Origin: Verrucomicrobiota bacterium | Lineage (GTDB): Bacteria > Verrucomicrobiota > Verrucomicrobiia > Verrucomicrobiales > DEV007 | Length of the DNA stretch: 39,216 nt | Direction of reading: 5' to 3' | Assembly (NCBI GenBank): GCA_030625775.1 | Contig: DAOUQC010000046.1 | Coordinates: 1 to 39,216 of the forward strand | Part shown: one piece after another, positions 32,676 to 39,216 of the stretch | Numbering within the stretch: position 1 is the stretch's first letter | Layout of the letters: the number at the start of each line of letters is the position of its first letter | Position numbers and translations under genes: made by a program | Notes under the pieces: generated by a model | Database searches by the model: none | Told to the model about the DNA's origin: nothing | The model's input: only the letters and a program-made list of their open reading frames with translations

Positions 32676-33101
32676 GTTTCTTGGTAGACGTTAACAGGTG
32701 TGGCAGCGCGGGGTCAATGTTACAGAGCGAAGCAAAAGGTTATCATTTGTCGCGCTTGCCACCGCCTTTATTGTTCTGCACGTTTTAAGGCATCTTTTGC
32801 TTCCTGGATTCCCTTGTCGGCGTCGAGTTTGTTTTCCTGATCCCTACGCTTTCTATCTTCAAGCATCTTCCCAACATCAATTCCTTCCAGCTTGAAGTCT
32901 TCTACCTTTTGCTGCGCTTGCGTGTGAACAAGAATCAAAGCATTAAATTTCCTGTCTGCCTCTTTCAGTGAGAGGGTGAATTGGCCGAGCTGGGATTCCT
33001 CAGTATACTTGGAGTATACTTGGGGTCTGTCCCCTTTTATTTACTTTTATGCCTTTCATTCTTTTATTTTAATGAAAGCACTCTATTGCTCAAGCTTCGG
33101 C
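32676..33101. other. Gene-free scar between LysE pseudogene and polyprenyl synthase gene
   Basis: 426 bp without an intact gene. On the minus strand 32768-33019 is an open stretch ending at TAA. It encodes a charged, helical C-terminal fragment (EESQLGQFTLSLKEADRKFN, later LEDRKRRDQENKLDADKG) typical of a coiled-coil tail. It runs back into the second REP-like box (33017-33039) without a start codon of its own, so it is best read as the end of a lost gene. The 11-bp sequence AGTATACTTGG is duplicated in tandem at 33002-33023, right at the box. Confidence 0.6.
33017..33039. repeat. REP-like box 2 with GGGGTCTGTCCCC core
   Basis: Identical 23-bp string to box 1, with the core at 33022-33034, in the same orientation about 1.0 kb away. 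It abuts the truncated coiled-coil fragment and a tandem 11-bp duplication. The two boxes bracket the IS3 stub and LysE pseudogene. Confidence 0.75.
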
Positions 33102-34004
33102 TCAAAAATCCCTTACCAAAAGGTAATCGGCGATCTCCCGCAAGCGCTGGCCACGGGCACCGAAAATATCCAAGGCTGCCATCGCTTTTCCTGTAAGCTT
33201 ACGGGCTTCTTTTTTTGAGCGTTCCAACCCCATCAGCGATGGGTAAGTTGCTTTATCAACCGCCTCGTCTTTGCCCGCGCTCTTGCCCAGCTTTTCCGAA
33301 GTTTGGGTGACATCCAAAATATCGTCAATCACTTGGAAAGCCAGGCCCAGTGACTGACCAAAAACTGTCAGTGCTTCCAGACGTTTTGTCGTTGCATTGG
33401 CACTCATGCCCCCATAGCGAATCGAAGTCGTCAGCAAAGCTGCCGTCTTGCCCATGTGAATGCGTTTCAACTGAGTCAGAGTCAAAGCCGTGCCCTTGCC
33501 CTCCCCTTCCAGATCCAAGACCTGGCCGGCAATCAACTTGCGACTGCCCGAAGTTTCCGCCAACTCGCGCACCAGCGTAGCCGTATTATACCTCGGCTGC
33601 GGGTTGGCATTAGCTACCATCTCAAAGGCAATCGTCAACAGCGCGTCCCCCGCCAGCACCGCAATGCCCTCACCGAATTTTTTGTGACTGGTCGGATTGC
33701 CTCGGCGAAAATCATCATCATCCATGCATGGCAAGTCATCATGGATCAGCGAATAGGTATGTAAACATTCCACCGCAGCCGCCAGCGGCAACGCATCTTC
33801 ATCTTCTCCACCACAGGCTTTGGCTGCAGCCAGACAAAGGATAGGGCGCAACCGTTTACCCCCCGCAAAGATGCTGTAGCGCATCGCCTGATGAATCGTG
33901 GCGGGACTCGCATTAGCTGCAGGCAGCAAACGTTTCAGCTCACGATCCACCAGCTTTCGATTCTCAGAAAGATAAGCCTTGAGGGGTTTTTCTGTTTGTT
34001 TCAT
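33102..34004 (-). CDS. ispA: Polyprenyl (farnesyl/geranylgeranyl) diphosphate synthase
   Basis: 300 residues. Trans-prenyltransferase of the IspA type: KRLRPIL substrate motif near 52, first Asp-rich motif LIHDDLPCMDDDDFRRG near 90-106, GDALLTIAFE, second Asp-rich motif FQVIDDILDVT near 225, and the C-terminal LREIADYLLVRDF. It condenses IPP with allylic diphosphates to make C15 or C20 chains for quinones, carotenoids or cell-wall carriers; chain length cannot be fixed by eye. It lies 14 bp after asd on the same strand. Confidence 0.92.
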   Translation of the reverse strand: MKQTEKPLKAYLSENRKLVDRELKRLLPAANASPATIHQAMRYSIFAGGKRLRPILCLAAAKACGGEDEDALPLAAAVECLHTYSLIHDDLPCMDDDDFRRGNPTSHKKFGEGIAVLAGDALLTIAFEMVANANPQPRYNTATLVRELAETSGSRKLIAGQVLDLEGEGKGTALTLTQLKRIHMGKTAALLTTSIRYGGMSANATTKRLEALTVFGQSLGLAFQVIDDILDVTQTSEKLGKSAGKDEAVDKATYPSLMGLERSKKEARKLTGKAMAALDIFGARGQRLREIADYLLVRDF

Positions 34005-34018
34005 TGCCTATCAAAAGC

Positions 34019-35020
34019 TTACAGCAACTCGGCAACTTGCACCGCATTCAAAGCCGCCCCTTTTCTCACCTGATCACCCACTACCCAGAAAGTCAGGCCA
34101 TTTTCAAATACCAGGTCTTCACGAATTCGTCCCACCAGGCAATCGTCACCATTGGTCGAGTCGAGCGGAGTCGGATAAAGTGCCGCCAAACGGTCATCCA
34201 CCAACTGAACCCCCGGAGCCGACTCAATCGCCTCCCGCGCAGCTTCAACCGAACAAGCATCATTAAATTCCGCTGTGATCGCCACTGCATGGGAACGATA
34301 AACCGGCACCCGCACACAAGTCACCGACGCCGTCAGGGTATCGCTGTGCAAAATCTTGCGCCCCTCGAAATGCATTTTCATTTCCTCCTTGGTGTAACCG
34401 TTGTCCTGAAAAACATCGACGTGCGGAATCACATTAAATGCGATCTGATGCGGATAGACATTTTTCTCAATCGGTGAACCCTCCACCAAAGCGGCCACCT
34501 GTTGCTCCAATTCCTGCATACCCGCCGCTCCACTCCCCGACACTGCCTGATAACTACTGGCGATGATATTTTTCACTCCTCCAAAAGCCTGGTGCAAAGG
34601 ATTCAAACCCACCAGTGAAATAATCGTCGTGCAGTTGGGGTTGGCGATAATACCTTCATGTTTAGCGGCATCTTCGGGATTGACTTCAGGTACCACCAAA
34701 GGCACTCCTTCGTCCATGCGGAAAGCCGAAGAATTATCAATCACCACTGCACCCGCTGCAACTGCATGCTCTCCAAACTCTTTTGAAATGCCCGAACCTG
34801 CGCTAAACAAAGCCACATCCACTCCCTCGAAGGAATCCGGCGTCAGTTCCTGAACTTGGATTTCACCATCTTTGAATGGCAACATTTTGCCTGCCGAACG
34901 GGCCGATGCCAATAATGTGATTTCCGATGCCGGAAAGTCGCGCTGCTCAAGGCACCTCAGCATCTCGGTTCCCACTGCTCCCGTGGCTCCAGCCACTGCT
35001 ACATGTAGTTTTTTACTCAT
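34019..35020 (-). CDS. asd: Aspartate-semialdehyde dehydrogenase
   Basis: 333 residues from the ATG at 35020, preceded by GAAGGGA at suitable spacing; the longer open frame to 35074 lacks support. It reduces aspartyl phosphate with NADPH for lysine, threonine, methionine and diaminopimelate synthesis. Visible: VAVAGATGAVGTEMLR nucleotide loop, VVIDNSSAFRMD, catalytic Cys130 in ANPNCTTI, AVSGSGAAGM, and the active-site His region RVPVYRSHAVAITAEF. It probably forms a transcript with the prenyl synthase downstream. Confidence 0.95.
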   Translation of the reverse strand: MSKKLHVAVAGATGAVGTEMLRCLEQRDFPASEITLLASARSAGKMLPFKDGEIQVQELTPDSFEGVDVALFSAGSGISKEFGEHAVAAGAVVIDNSSAFRMDEGVPLVVPEVNPEDAAKHEGIIANPNCTTIISLVGLNPLHQAFGGVKNIIASSYQAVSGSGAAGMQELEQQVAALVEGSPIEKNVYPHQIAFNVIPHVDVFQDNGYTKEEMKMHFEGRKILHSDTLTASVTCVRVPVYRSHAVAITAEFNDACSVEAAREAIESAPGVQLVDDRLAALYPTPLDSTNGDDCLVGRIREDLVFENGLTFWVVGDQVRKGAALNAVQVAELL

Positions 35021-35153
35021 TGATTTTCCCTTCAAAAAGGGGTGCCATTTTACCCCCGAACCCGCATTATGCAAACCTGGTTGTCAGAACCCTTACTTCT
35101 CCCTCCTTCACGAACTTCGTGCTCTTCATGGTAGAAATCTTTCTGTATTTGCT

Positions 35154-35588
35154 CTATATGCTCAAAGCCTCGGGCAGCCCCATCACATAATCCCGGATCT
35201 GATCTCTCACCTCCCGATAACAATCCAACTTCTGATCTTCATCATCCAACTCCTGCGCCATTTTCGGTGGATCATCAAAACCCGCAAATACTACCTTCGC
35301 ATCACCGGCAAAAAACGGGCAAGTTTCGTTCGCATGCCCGCACACAGTCACCACGTAATCAAATTTCACATCGGCAAATTCATCAACATTCTGTGAGTAA
35401 TGTCCTGAGATATCCACCCCCGCTTCCGCCATCGCCTTCACTGCATTGGGGTTCAAGCCATGTGTCTCGATCCCCGCCGAAAAAACGTCGATCACCTCTC
35501 CCTTCAAATGCCGGGCCCAGCCTTCAGCCATCTGGCTGCGGCAGGAATTTCCCGTACACAAAAACAAAACCTTTATCTTATCCTTCAT
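35154..35588 (-). CDS. arsC: Thioredoxin-coupled arsenate reductase (LMW phosphatase type)
   Basis: 144 residues. The P-loop VLFLCTGNSCRSQMAEGW has nucleophile Cys11 and the second family Cys16. The redox relay cysteines appear at 83 and 90 in VTVCGHANETCPFF, and FDDPPK carries the Asp acid. This set defines the thioredoxin-dependent ArsC type that reduces arsenate to arsenite. No arsR, acr3 or arsB gene is beside it, so the classic operon is absent. It lies upstream of asd on the same strand with a 133-bp gap. Confidence 0.93.
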   Translation of the reverse strand: MKDKIKVLFLCTGNSCRSQMAEGWARHLKGEVIDVFSAGIETHGLNPNAVKAMAEAGVDISGHYSQNVDEFADVKFDYVVTVCGHANETCPFFAGDAKVVFAGFDDPPKMAQELDDEDQKLDCYREVRDQIRDYVMGLPEALSI

Positions 35589-35629
35589 CGTGAGTCACCG
35601 CAGTTCTCCAACCCTCAGCCGATATTTTG

Positions 35630-35699
35630 AATGTAGAACGGAACATCATTCCGTTTTTCTTAGGGTATTCGGATAAACGGATTGGCAATCCGTTCTACC
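35630..35699. repeat. Paired palindromic REP-like element with inverted GTAGAACGGA ends
   Basis: The 70-bp element begins GTAGAACGGA and ends TCCGTTCTAC. Inside are two hairpins: AACGGAA-CATCA-TTCCGTT near the left and AACGGATT-GGC-AATCCGTT at the right. The middle TTTCTTAGGGTATTCGGATA is not palindromic. Two hairpins in inverted order make a REPIN-like layout. It lies between arsC and the secreted-protein gene. Confidence 0.75.
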
Positions 35700-35746
35700 T
35701 GCTGTGACCCAAGATCACCCCTATCTTTGCCTCCCATCTACTTGGC

Positions 35747-36442
35747 TCATTTAGCTGCTTTAACCAAAAAATCATCATAAAAAACGCCCTTACCCGGCGT
35801 TGCCATGCCCAGTGATGACTTGCTCGCATGTGCAATCCCTTCGGACTTCAGTTCCCCCACTTTCTTCCCATCGATTACTACCGTCATCACATCACCCTTC
35901 GTCTGGATCAACAGATCATGCCATTCACCCTTTTTCAGTTTCACCGGCAGCCTGACTGATTTGGTTTTAAGCAATTCTTTGGTTTTTTCATCCAAGCCTC
36001 CCGCTGACCTCTTCATCTCAAAAATCTCATTTTTGAAATTTCCCGTCTTTCCATCCGACAGAATAATCATCGCTGGGCTGACAATCGCACGACAAATATG
36101 TCCGGCATGGGATCCTTTGTATTTGTTGTCATCAAACTTGATATTGAAGCGCTTAGCCGTCAGCCCGGAAAATTTAAACTTCACCAAGACCTCCATATCC
36201 TGTCGACCTTCGAACTTGATCGTATCAACCGCCTGATGGTCCGAATCCGGCGAAGTGATGCCCGCAAACACCCCATCCTTCACCTCACTCGCGCTTTTGT
36301 AATGTTTCCACCTCTCACCAAATCCTTCGCTGGAAAAATCATCCTTAAAGATCAGCTCCTTATAATAGGACTCATCATCAGCCCGCACCCCGACGACCTG
36401 CAAAGCCAAAACACCAATCAAAACAATTAATTTCACCTTCAT
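35747..36442 (-). CDS. Secreted concanavalin/LamG-like protein, paralogue 1
   Basis: 231 residues with a signal peptide (VKLIVLIGVLALQVVGVRA). The mature part is one beta-rich domain: ELIFKDDFSSEGFGERWKHY, DMEVLVKFKF, RFNIKFDDNKYKGSHAGHI, GEWHDLLIQTKGDVMTVVID and YDDFLVKAA. This resembles LamG/DUF1080-type jelly-roll domains common in these phyla. It is clearly paralogous to the next gene upstream, matching it in nearly every block but lacking its N-terminal extra domain. The ligand is unknown. Spacing to the paralogue is about 36 bp. Confidence 0.75.
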   Translation of the reverse strand: MKVKLIVLIGVLALQVVGVRADDESYYKELIFKDDFSSEGFGERWKHYKSASEVKDGVFAGITSPDSDHQAVDTIKFEGRQDMEVLVKFKFSGLTAKRFNIKFDDNKYKGSHAGHICRAIVSPAMIILSDGKTGNFKNEIFEMKRSAGGLDEKTKELLKTKSVRLPVKLKKGEWHDLLIQTKGDVMTVVIDGKKVGELKSEGIAHASKSSLGMATPGKGVFYDDFLVKAAK

Positions 36443-36478
36443 AATATTTTTCTAATTACTGGCGTCCATTCGCAATTC

Positions 36479-37384
36479 TTACTTCTTCTCTTCCTCTTCG
36501 TCTTCTATCGCAGAATTCGAAGACGCCTTGATCACCAGATCATCATAATGCACATCGTTGACATTGGTCGTGAGGCTCACCAGGGACTTGGTCATATGCG
36601 CTACCCCCTCTGATTGAAATTCACCTACTTCCTTGCCGTCAATTTTCACCACCAGCTTGTCGTTTTTGGTGCGGATCAACAACTCATACCATTTCTCTCG
36701 ATCCAACTCCAATTCGAAACGAACCGTCTTGGTCTTGAGCAATTCTTCGGTCTCCTTATCCAGACCCTCTGGTGATTTCCGCTTCTCGTAGATTTCATTC
36801 TTAAAATTTCCTGTCTTCGCATCGGAGATCGACAGAGAAGTCGGACTGATACTGATACTCGAAATATGCCCCGCATGGGATTCCTTGTAGTCCTTGTCAT
36901 CAAACCACACATTAAAACGCTCCGCTTCTTCCCCCACAAAATTAAACTTCACCGCAACCTCCATATCCCGCCTGCCCTCAAAACGAACTGAATCACATCC
37001 GGCGTGAACCTTGATGTCGACCGTTTTGCCAATCATCACACCATCCTTCACCACACTCTCACTTTTGTAGTGACGCCACAGCTCGCCAAATTCTTCACCG
37101 GAAAAATCGTCTTCAAAAACCAGTTCCTTGTAATACAATTTTTCTTCATCCCCTTTACGTGCAGCATCCCATTCCAACAAAAAATCCTGGTCCACCTGCG
37201 ACAGTTTATCCACCGGCACTTCGAACACCCGGCTGTTGGCTCGAATTTTGAGCTTCCCTTCATTGAGATCCAGTAGCTCAGCCTTGATCTTTTTCCCTTC
37301 CAGATTCGTGAGCTCCCGAAAATCCCGAGCTCCAGCGACCTGAAGCGCCAATACCGTGACCAATGCGATTAGATATGCTTTCAT
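36479..37384 (-). CDS. Secreted protein with SHD1-like domain and LamG-like domain, paralogue 2
   Basis: 301 residues from the ATG at 37384, which gives a signal peptide (MKAYLIALVTVLALQVAGA). Residues ~20-75 look like an SHD1-type domain (RELTNLEGKKIKAELLDL, then VFEVPVDKLSQVDQDFLLEW). The rest is the same jelly-roll domain as the downstream gene (VFEDDFSGEEFGELWRHYKS, NVWFDDKDYKESHAGHI). The C-terminus is acidic (AIEDEEEEKK). The extra domain in only one of the pair suggests fusion or loss after duplication. Function unknown; likely periplasmic or surface. Confidence 0.78.
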   Translation of the reverse strand: MKAYLIALVTVLALQVAGARDFRELTNLEGKKIKAELLDLNEGKLKIRANSRVFEVPVDKLSQVDQDFLLEWDAARKGDEEKLYYKELVFEDDFSGEEFGELWRHYKSESVVKDGVMIGKTVDIKVHAGCDSVRFEGRRDMEVAVKFNFVGEEAERFNVWFDDKDYKESHAGHISSISISPTSLSISDAKTGNFKNEIYEKRKSPEGLDKETEELLKTKTVRFELELDREKWYELLIRTKNDKLVVKIDGKEVGEFQSEGVAHMTKSLVSLTTNVNDVHYDDLVIKASSNSAIEDEEEEKK

Positions 37385-37759
37385 AATGCATAACAATTCG
37401 CACAGCCTGAGCGATGGTGCAAATAACGGTCTGTGAGGTGAATGAGCCATTTAGTGTGGGGCAGATTTCCATATCGGCCTTGTGGAGCGCGCTCTTTCCC
37501 TCAACGGATATGGAACCGGAGTGCAACAGAGATAGACAGAGTCAAATCCGTCCTACTTGATGGCACAAATGACACCTCATTGACAACTCAATCCTCTTTC
37601 ACCTGACTCTCCCCAGCCCAGTATGTAGCAACACGCTTTCATTGGTCGCATCTCATCACCTTACAAAACGGCAAGCCTATCACAGACTTGTTTTGAGCTG
37701 GAGAGCCCCGTTCTCGTATTCTTTGCGCAAAACGGGTTCTGCGCCATATTCCCACTGCT
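37385..37759. other. Divergent intergenic region carrying repeat copy D
   Basis: 375 bp between the starts of the secreted-protein gene (minus) and the hydroxylase gene (plus). The 102-bp element occupies 37455-37556. A short dyad (CCCGTT/AACGGG) lies near 37709-37735. Promoters for both directions must be here, but I could not place a convincing -35/-10 pair. No small gene is evident. Confidence 0.5.
37455..37556 (+). repeat. 102-bp dispersed element, copy D (33-bp core at 37513-37545)
   Basis: Same length and orientation as copy C at 11697-11798, with about 76 of 102 identities by hand and no gaps. The outer ends are inverted (GTGGGGCAGATTT against GTAGGACGGATTT on the other strand), the ATTTCCATAT and ATATGGAA motifs mirror each other, and the central 20 bp have diverged. 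Its core GAACCGGAGTGCAACAGAGA onward is the same module found in the sigma and FecR genes. Confidence 0.75.
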
Positions 37760-38602
37760 ATGGAAACCATTCTCCATCAAATCAGCGAAAACAGCAGCTG
37801 GGTCAGCGTCGTGACCTTGCTCCTGCTTTTAATCTGGGAAGGTTACGCTCCGTTTTTCTCTTTCTTCCGCAAACAGATGAAAAAACGTGCGCATCACGCA
37901 CTGCGCAATTTTGCACTCACTATCATGAACGCCGTCATGACTTCCTTTGGGTTCATCTGGGTATGGCTCTGGGCAGCCGATTTCACCACTGCCAACCAAC
38001 TCGGACTCTTGAATCAATTTTTCCTCCCCGTTTGGGCAAAAGCATTGGCAGCCGTTCTGCTCTTCGATGCCTGGACCTATTGGTGGCACCGCTTCAGTCA
38101 CATCGTCCCTTTTCTCTGGCGCTTTCATCGAGTGCACCACAGTGACCCGCAAATGGACGTCACCACCTCGAACCGTTTCCATATCGGAGAGATCTTCATA
38201 TCCAACACCGTAAGGATTGCTCTCATCATACTGTTTGGAGCCGAATTCTGGCACATCGCCCTCTTTACTGCCCTGATGTTTCCCGTGGTGCAGTTTCAAC
38301 ACGCCAACATCGGACTGCCTCCCAAATTTGACCGCTTGCTACGCACCCTATTTGTCACTCCTCACATGCACAAGGTGCATCACTCACGTTATTACAAGGA
38401 AACCAATTCCAACTACACCTCCATGCTCTCTATTTGGGATCGTCTGTTCGGCTCGTTTCGTTTGAGTAAAGATCTGTCGAAAATCGAATTCGGTCTCAAC
38501 CATTTTGATGACGACAGCAAACAATCAGTGTTGGGAATGCTGGCCACTCCTGCAAGCAAAAACCGTACTTTACCCAAAGCCGAAAACCCCTCGAAATCAT
38601 GA
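37760..38602 (+). CDS. Fatty acid hydroxylase / sterol desaturase family membrane protein
   Basis: 280 residues with several membrane segments (VVTLLLLLIWEGYAPFFSFF, AVLLFDAWTYWW, ALIILFGAEFWHIALFTALM). The di-iron histidine boxes are present in order: HRFSH near 111, FHRVHHSD near 124 and THE region TPHMHKVHHSRY near 200. The family hydroxylates or desaturates lipids such as carotenoids, sterols or ornithine lipids in the membrane; the substrate is not readable. The ATG of the next gene overlaps its TGA. Confidence 0.9.
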   Translation: METILHQISENSSWVSVVTLLLLLIWEGYAPFFSFFRKQMKKRAHHALRNFALTIMNAVMTSFGFIWVWLWAADFTTANQLGLLNQFFLPVWAKALAAVLLFDAWTYWWHRFSHIVPFLWRFHRVHHSDPQMDVTTSNRFHIGEIFISNTVRIALIILFGAEFWHIALFTALMFPVVQFQHANIGLPPKFDRLLRTLFVTPHMHKVHHSRYYKETNSNYTSMLSIWDRLFGSFRLSKDLSKIEFGLNHFDDDSKQSVLGMLATPASKNRTLPKAENPSKS

Positions 38603-39216
38603 CCCGTTCGCTCCACTTGATTCTGCTTACGCTTCTCTTGGCCGGACACACCATTGCCCAAGACAACATCACTCTGGCTGTGGGTTACGGCGGACGGCGC
38701 ATGATCACTGTCGACGCTGGGAAAACCTGGACCCACGACATCGCCTGGGTCGAAAAAGGCGGTGACGACAACAACCTGCTGCGTGGTGTTTGCTACGGAG
38801 CCGGAAAATTTGTCGCTGTGGGCGGTTCGCAAATCGCACCCATCGTGGTTTCTAAAAACGGCGTGGATTGGAAAGAGCAAAAGCTCAAAGGCGGATGGCT
38901 CGGAGATGTCGCCTATGGCAACGAATGGTTTGTCACCGTGGGTGGTGGTGGATCCTACCTGCGCTCGAAAGATGGAGTCAAATGGAGTCCAAGAGAACGC
39001 AACCAGGAAAGCAAACCCGGTTACCCCCGCCATTACCGCAAGATTGCTTTTGGCAATGGCCTGTTCGTTGCAGTGGGTGACAAGGGACGACGTACTATTT
39101 CCACTGATGGTAAAACCTGGACCGATGATCAGCCGATCAATGAAAATTTGAAACGCCAGAATATCATTTTTGCCAATGGGCGTTTTGTCATCATCGGCTC
39201 CGGTGGATACCTCATC
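38599..39216 (+). CDS. Secreted beta-propeller/BNR-like repeat protein, N-terminal part (cut by window end)
   Basis: Open frame of 206 codons from the ATG at 38599 to the window end. The ATG overlaps the hydroxylase stop (ATGA), so the pair is translationally coupled. A signal peptide (SLHLILLTLLLAGHTIAQ) is followed by repeats of the form G-x-F-V-A-V-G, then S-x-D-G-x-x-W about 15-20 residues later: CYGAGKFVAVGG with SKNGVDWKE, AYGNEWFVTVGG with SKDGVKWSP, AFGNGLFVAVGD with STDGKTWTD, and FANGRFVIIG. This pattern suits a sialidase-like or BNR beta-propeller. Binding partner or activity unknown. Confidence 0.78.
   Translation, partial: MTRSLHLILLTLLLAGHTIAQDNITLAVGYGGRRMITVDAGKTWTHDIAWVEKGGDDNNLLRGVCYGAGKFVAVGGSQIAPIVVSKNGVDWKEQKLKGGWLGDVAYGNEWFVTVGGGGSYLRSKDGVKWSPRERNQESKPGYPRHYRKIAFGNGLFVAVGDKGRRTISTDGKTWTDDQPINENLKRQNIIFANGRFVIIGSGGYLI

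Noticed and set aside
1-39216. tRNA or rRNA genes
   Set aside because: No cloverleaf-like or rRNA-like segment was noticed in any intergenic gap by eye; a dedicated scan was not possible.

Overview
The window looks like a chromosomal segment of a Verrucomicrobiota bacterium; a planctomycete relative is less likely. The main reason is the run ECF sigma factor, FecR-like anti-sigma protein with a LamG domain, planctomycete-type cytochrome c/DUF1549/DUF1553 protein and DUF1501 protein (positions 1-5572, minus strand), which is typical of that superphylum. Tat-exported Gfo/Idh/MocA oxidoreductases, a sulfatase, a SUMF1-domain protein and SHD1/LamG-like secreted proteins fit the same picture. No rRNA, tRNA or CRISPR array was seen.

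Layout. 1-5572: the sigma/FecR/PSD1/DUF1501 operon. 5725-11669: genes suggesting glycan use, namely a secreted SUMF1-domain protein, two divergent Tat-exported oxidoreductases and an S1 sulfatase. 11815-17867: mostly housekeeping genes (TIGR01777 epimerase, CorC-type membrane protein, FmdB zinc ribbon, ribosomal protein S14, shikimate dehydrogenase, dihydroorotase) plus one unrecognised secreted protein. 18022-22648: a compact divergent five-gene cassette of glycosyltransferase, HprK-like kinase and PqqD-like protein on the minus strand, then a second glycosyltransferase and a nucleotidyltransferase on the plus strand. 22686-25348: an NtrB/NtrC-type two-component pair. 25364-30847: CutA, a cupin of RmlC type, an MsbA-like ABC exporter, a degenerate HNH-like protein and an acyltransferase fused to a decayed adenylation domain. 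30911-33040: a mobile-element scar with a REP-associated tyrosine transposase, two REP-like boxes, an IS3-type OrfA stub, a broken LysE gene and the tail of another lost gene. 33102-35588: polyprenyl synthase, aspartate-semialdehyde dehydrogenase and arsenate reductase. 35747-39216: two tandem paralogous secreted proteins, a fatty acid hydroxylase and a truncated beta-propeller-like protein.

The best candidate for an undescribed system is the 18-22.6 kb cassette. PqqD-like, HprK-like and nucleotidyltransferase proteins are known companions in RiPP clusters such as paeninodin-type lasso peptides, but no cyclase, lasso protease, radical SAM enzyme or separate precursor gene is visible here. The PqqD-like protein carries a 33-residue C-terminal tail with a sharp acidic/hydrophobic motif, which could be a fused substrate or docking element.

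The second theme is repeats. A 33-bp module occurs four times: twice inside adjacent coding genes (sigma factor and FecR) and twice as the core of a 102-bp intergenic element. Heptanucleotide tandem arrays sit directly before two start codons; one resembles repeated Shine-Dalgarno sequences and the other repeated anti-Shine-Dalgarno sequences. All identities quoted are hand counts.
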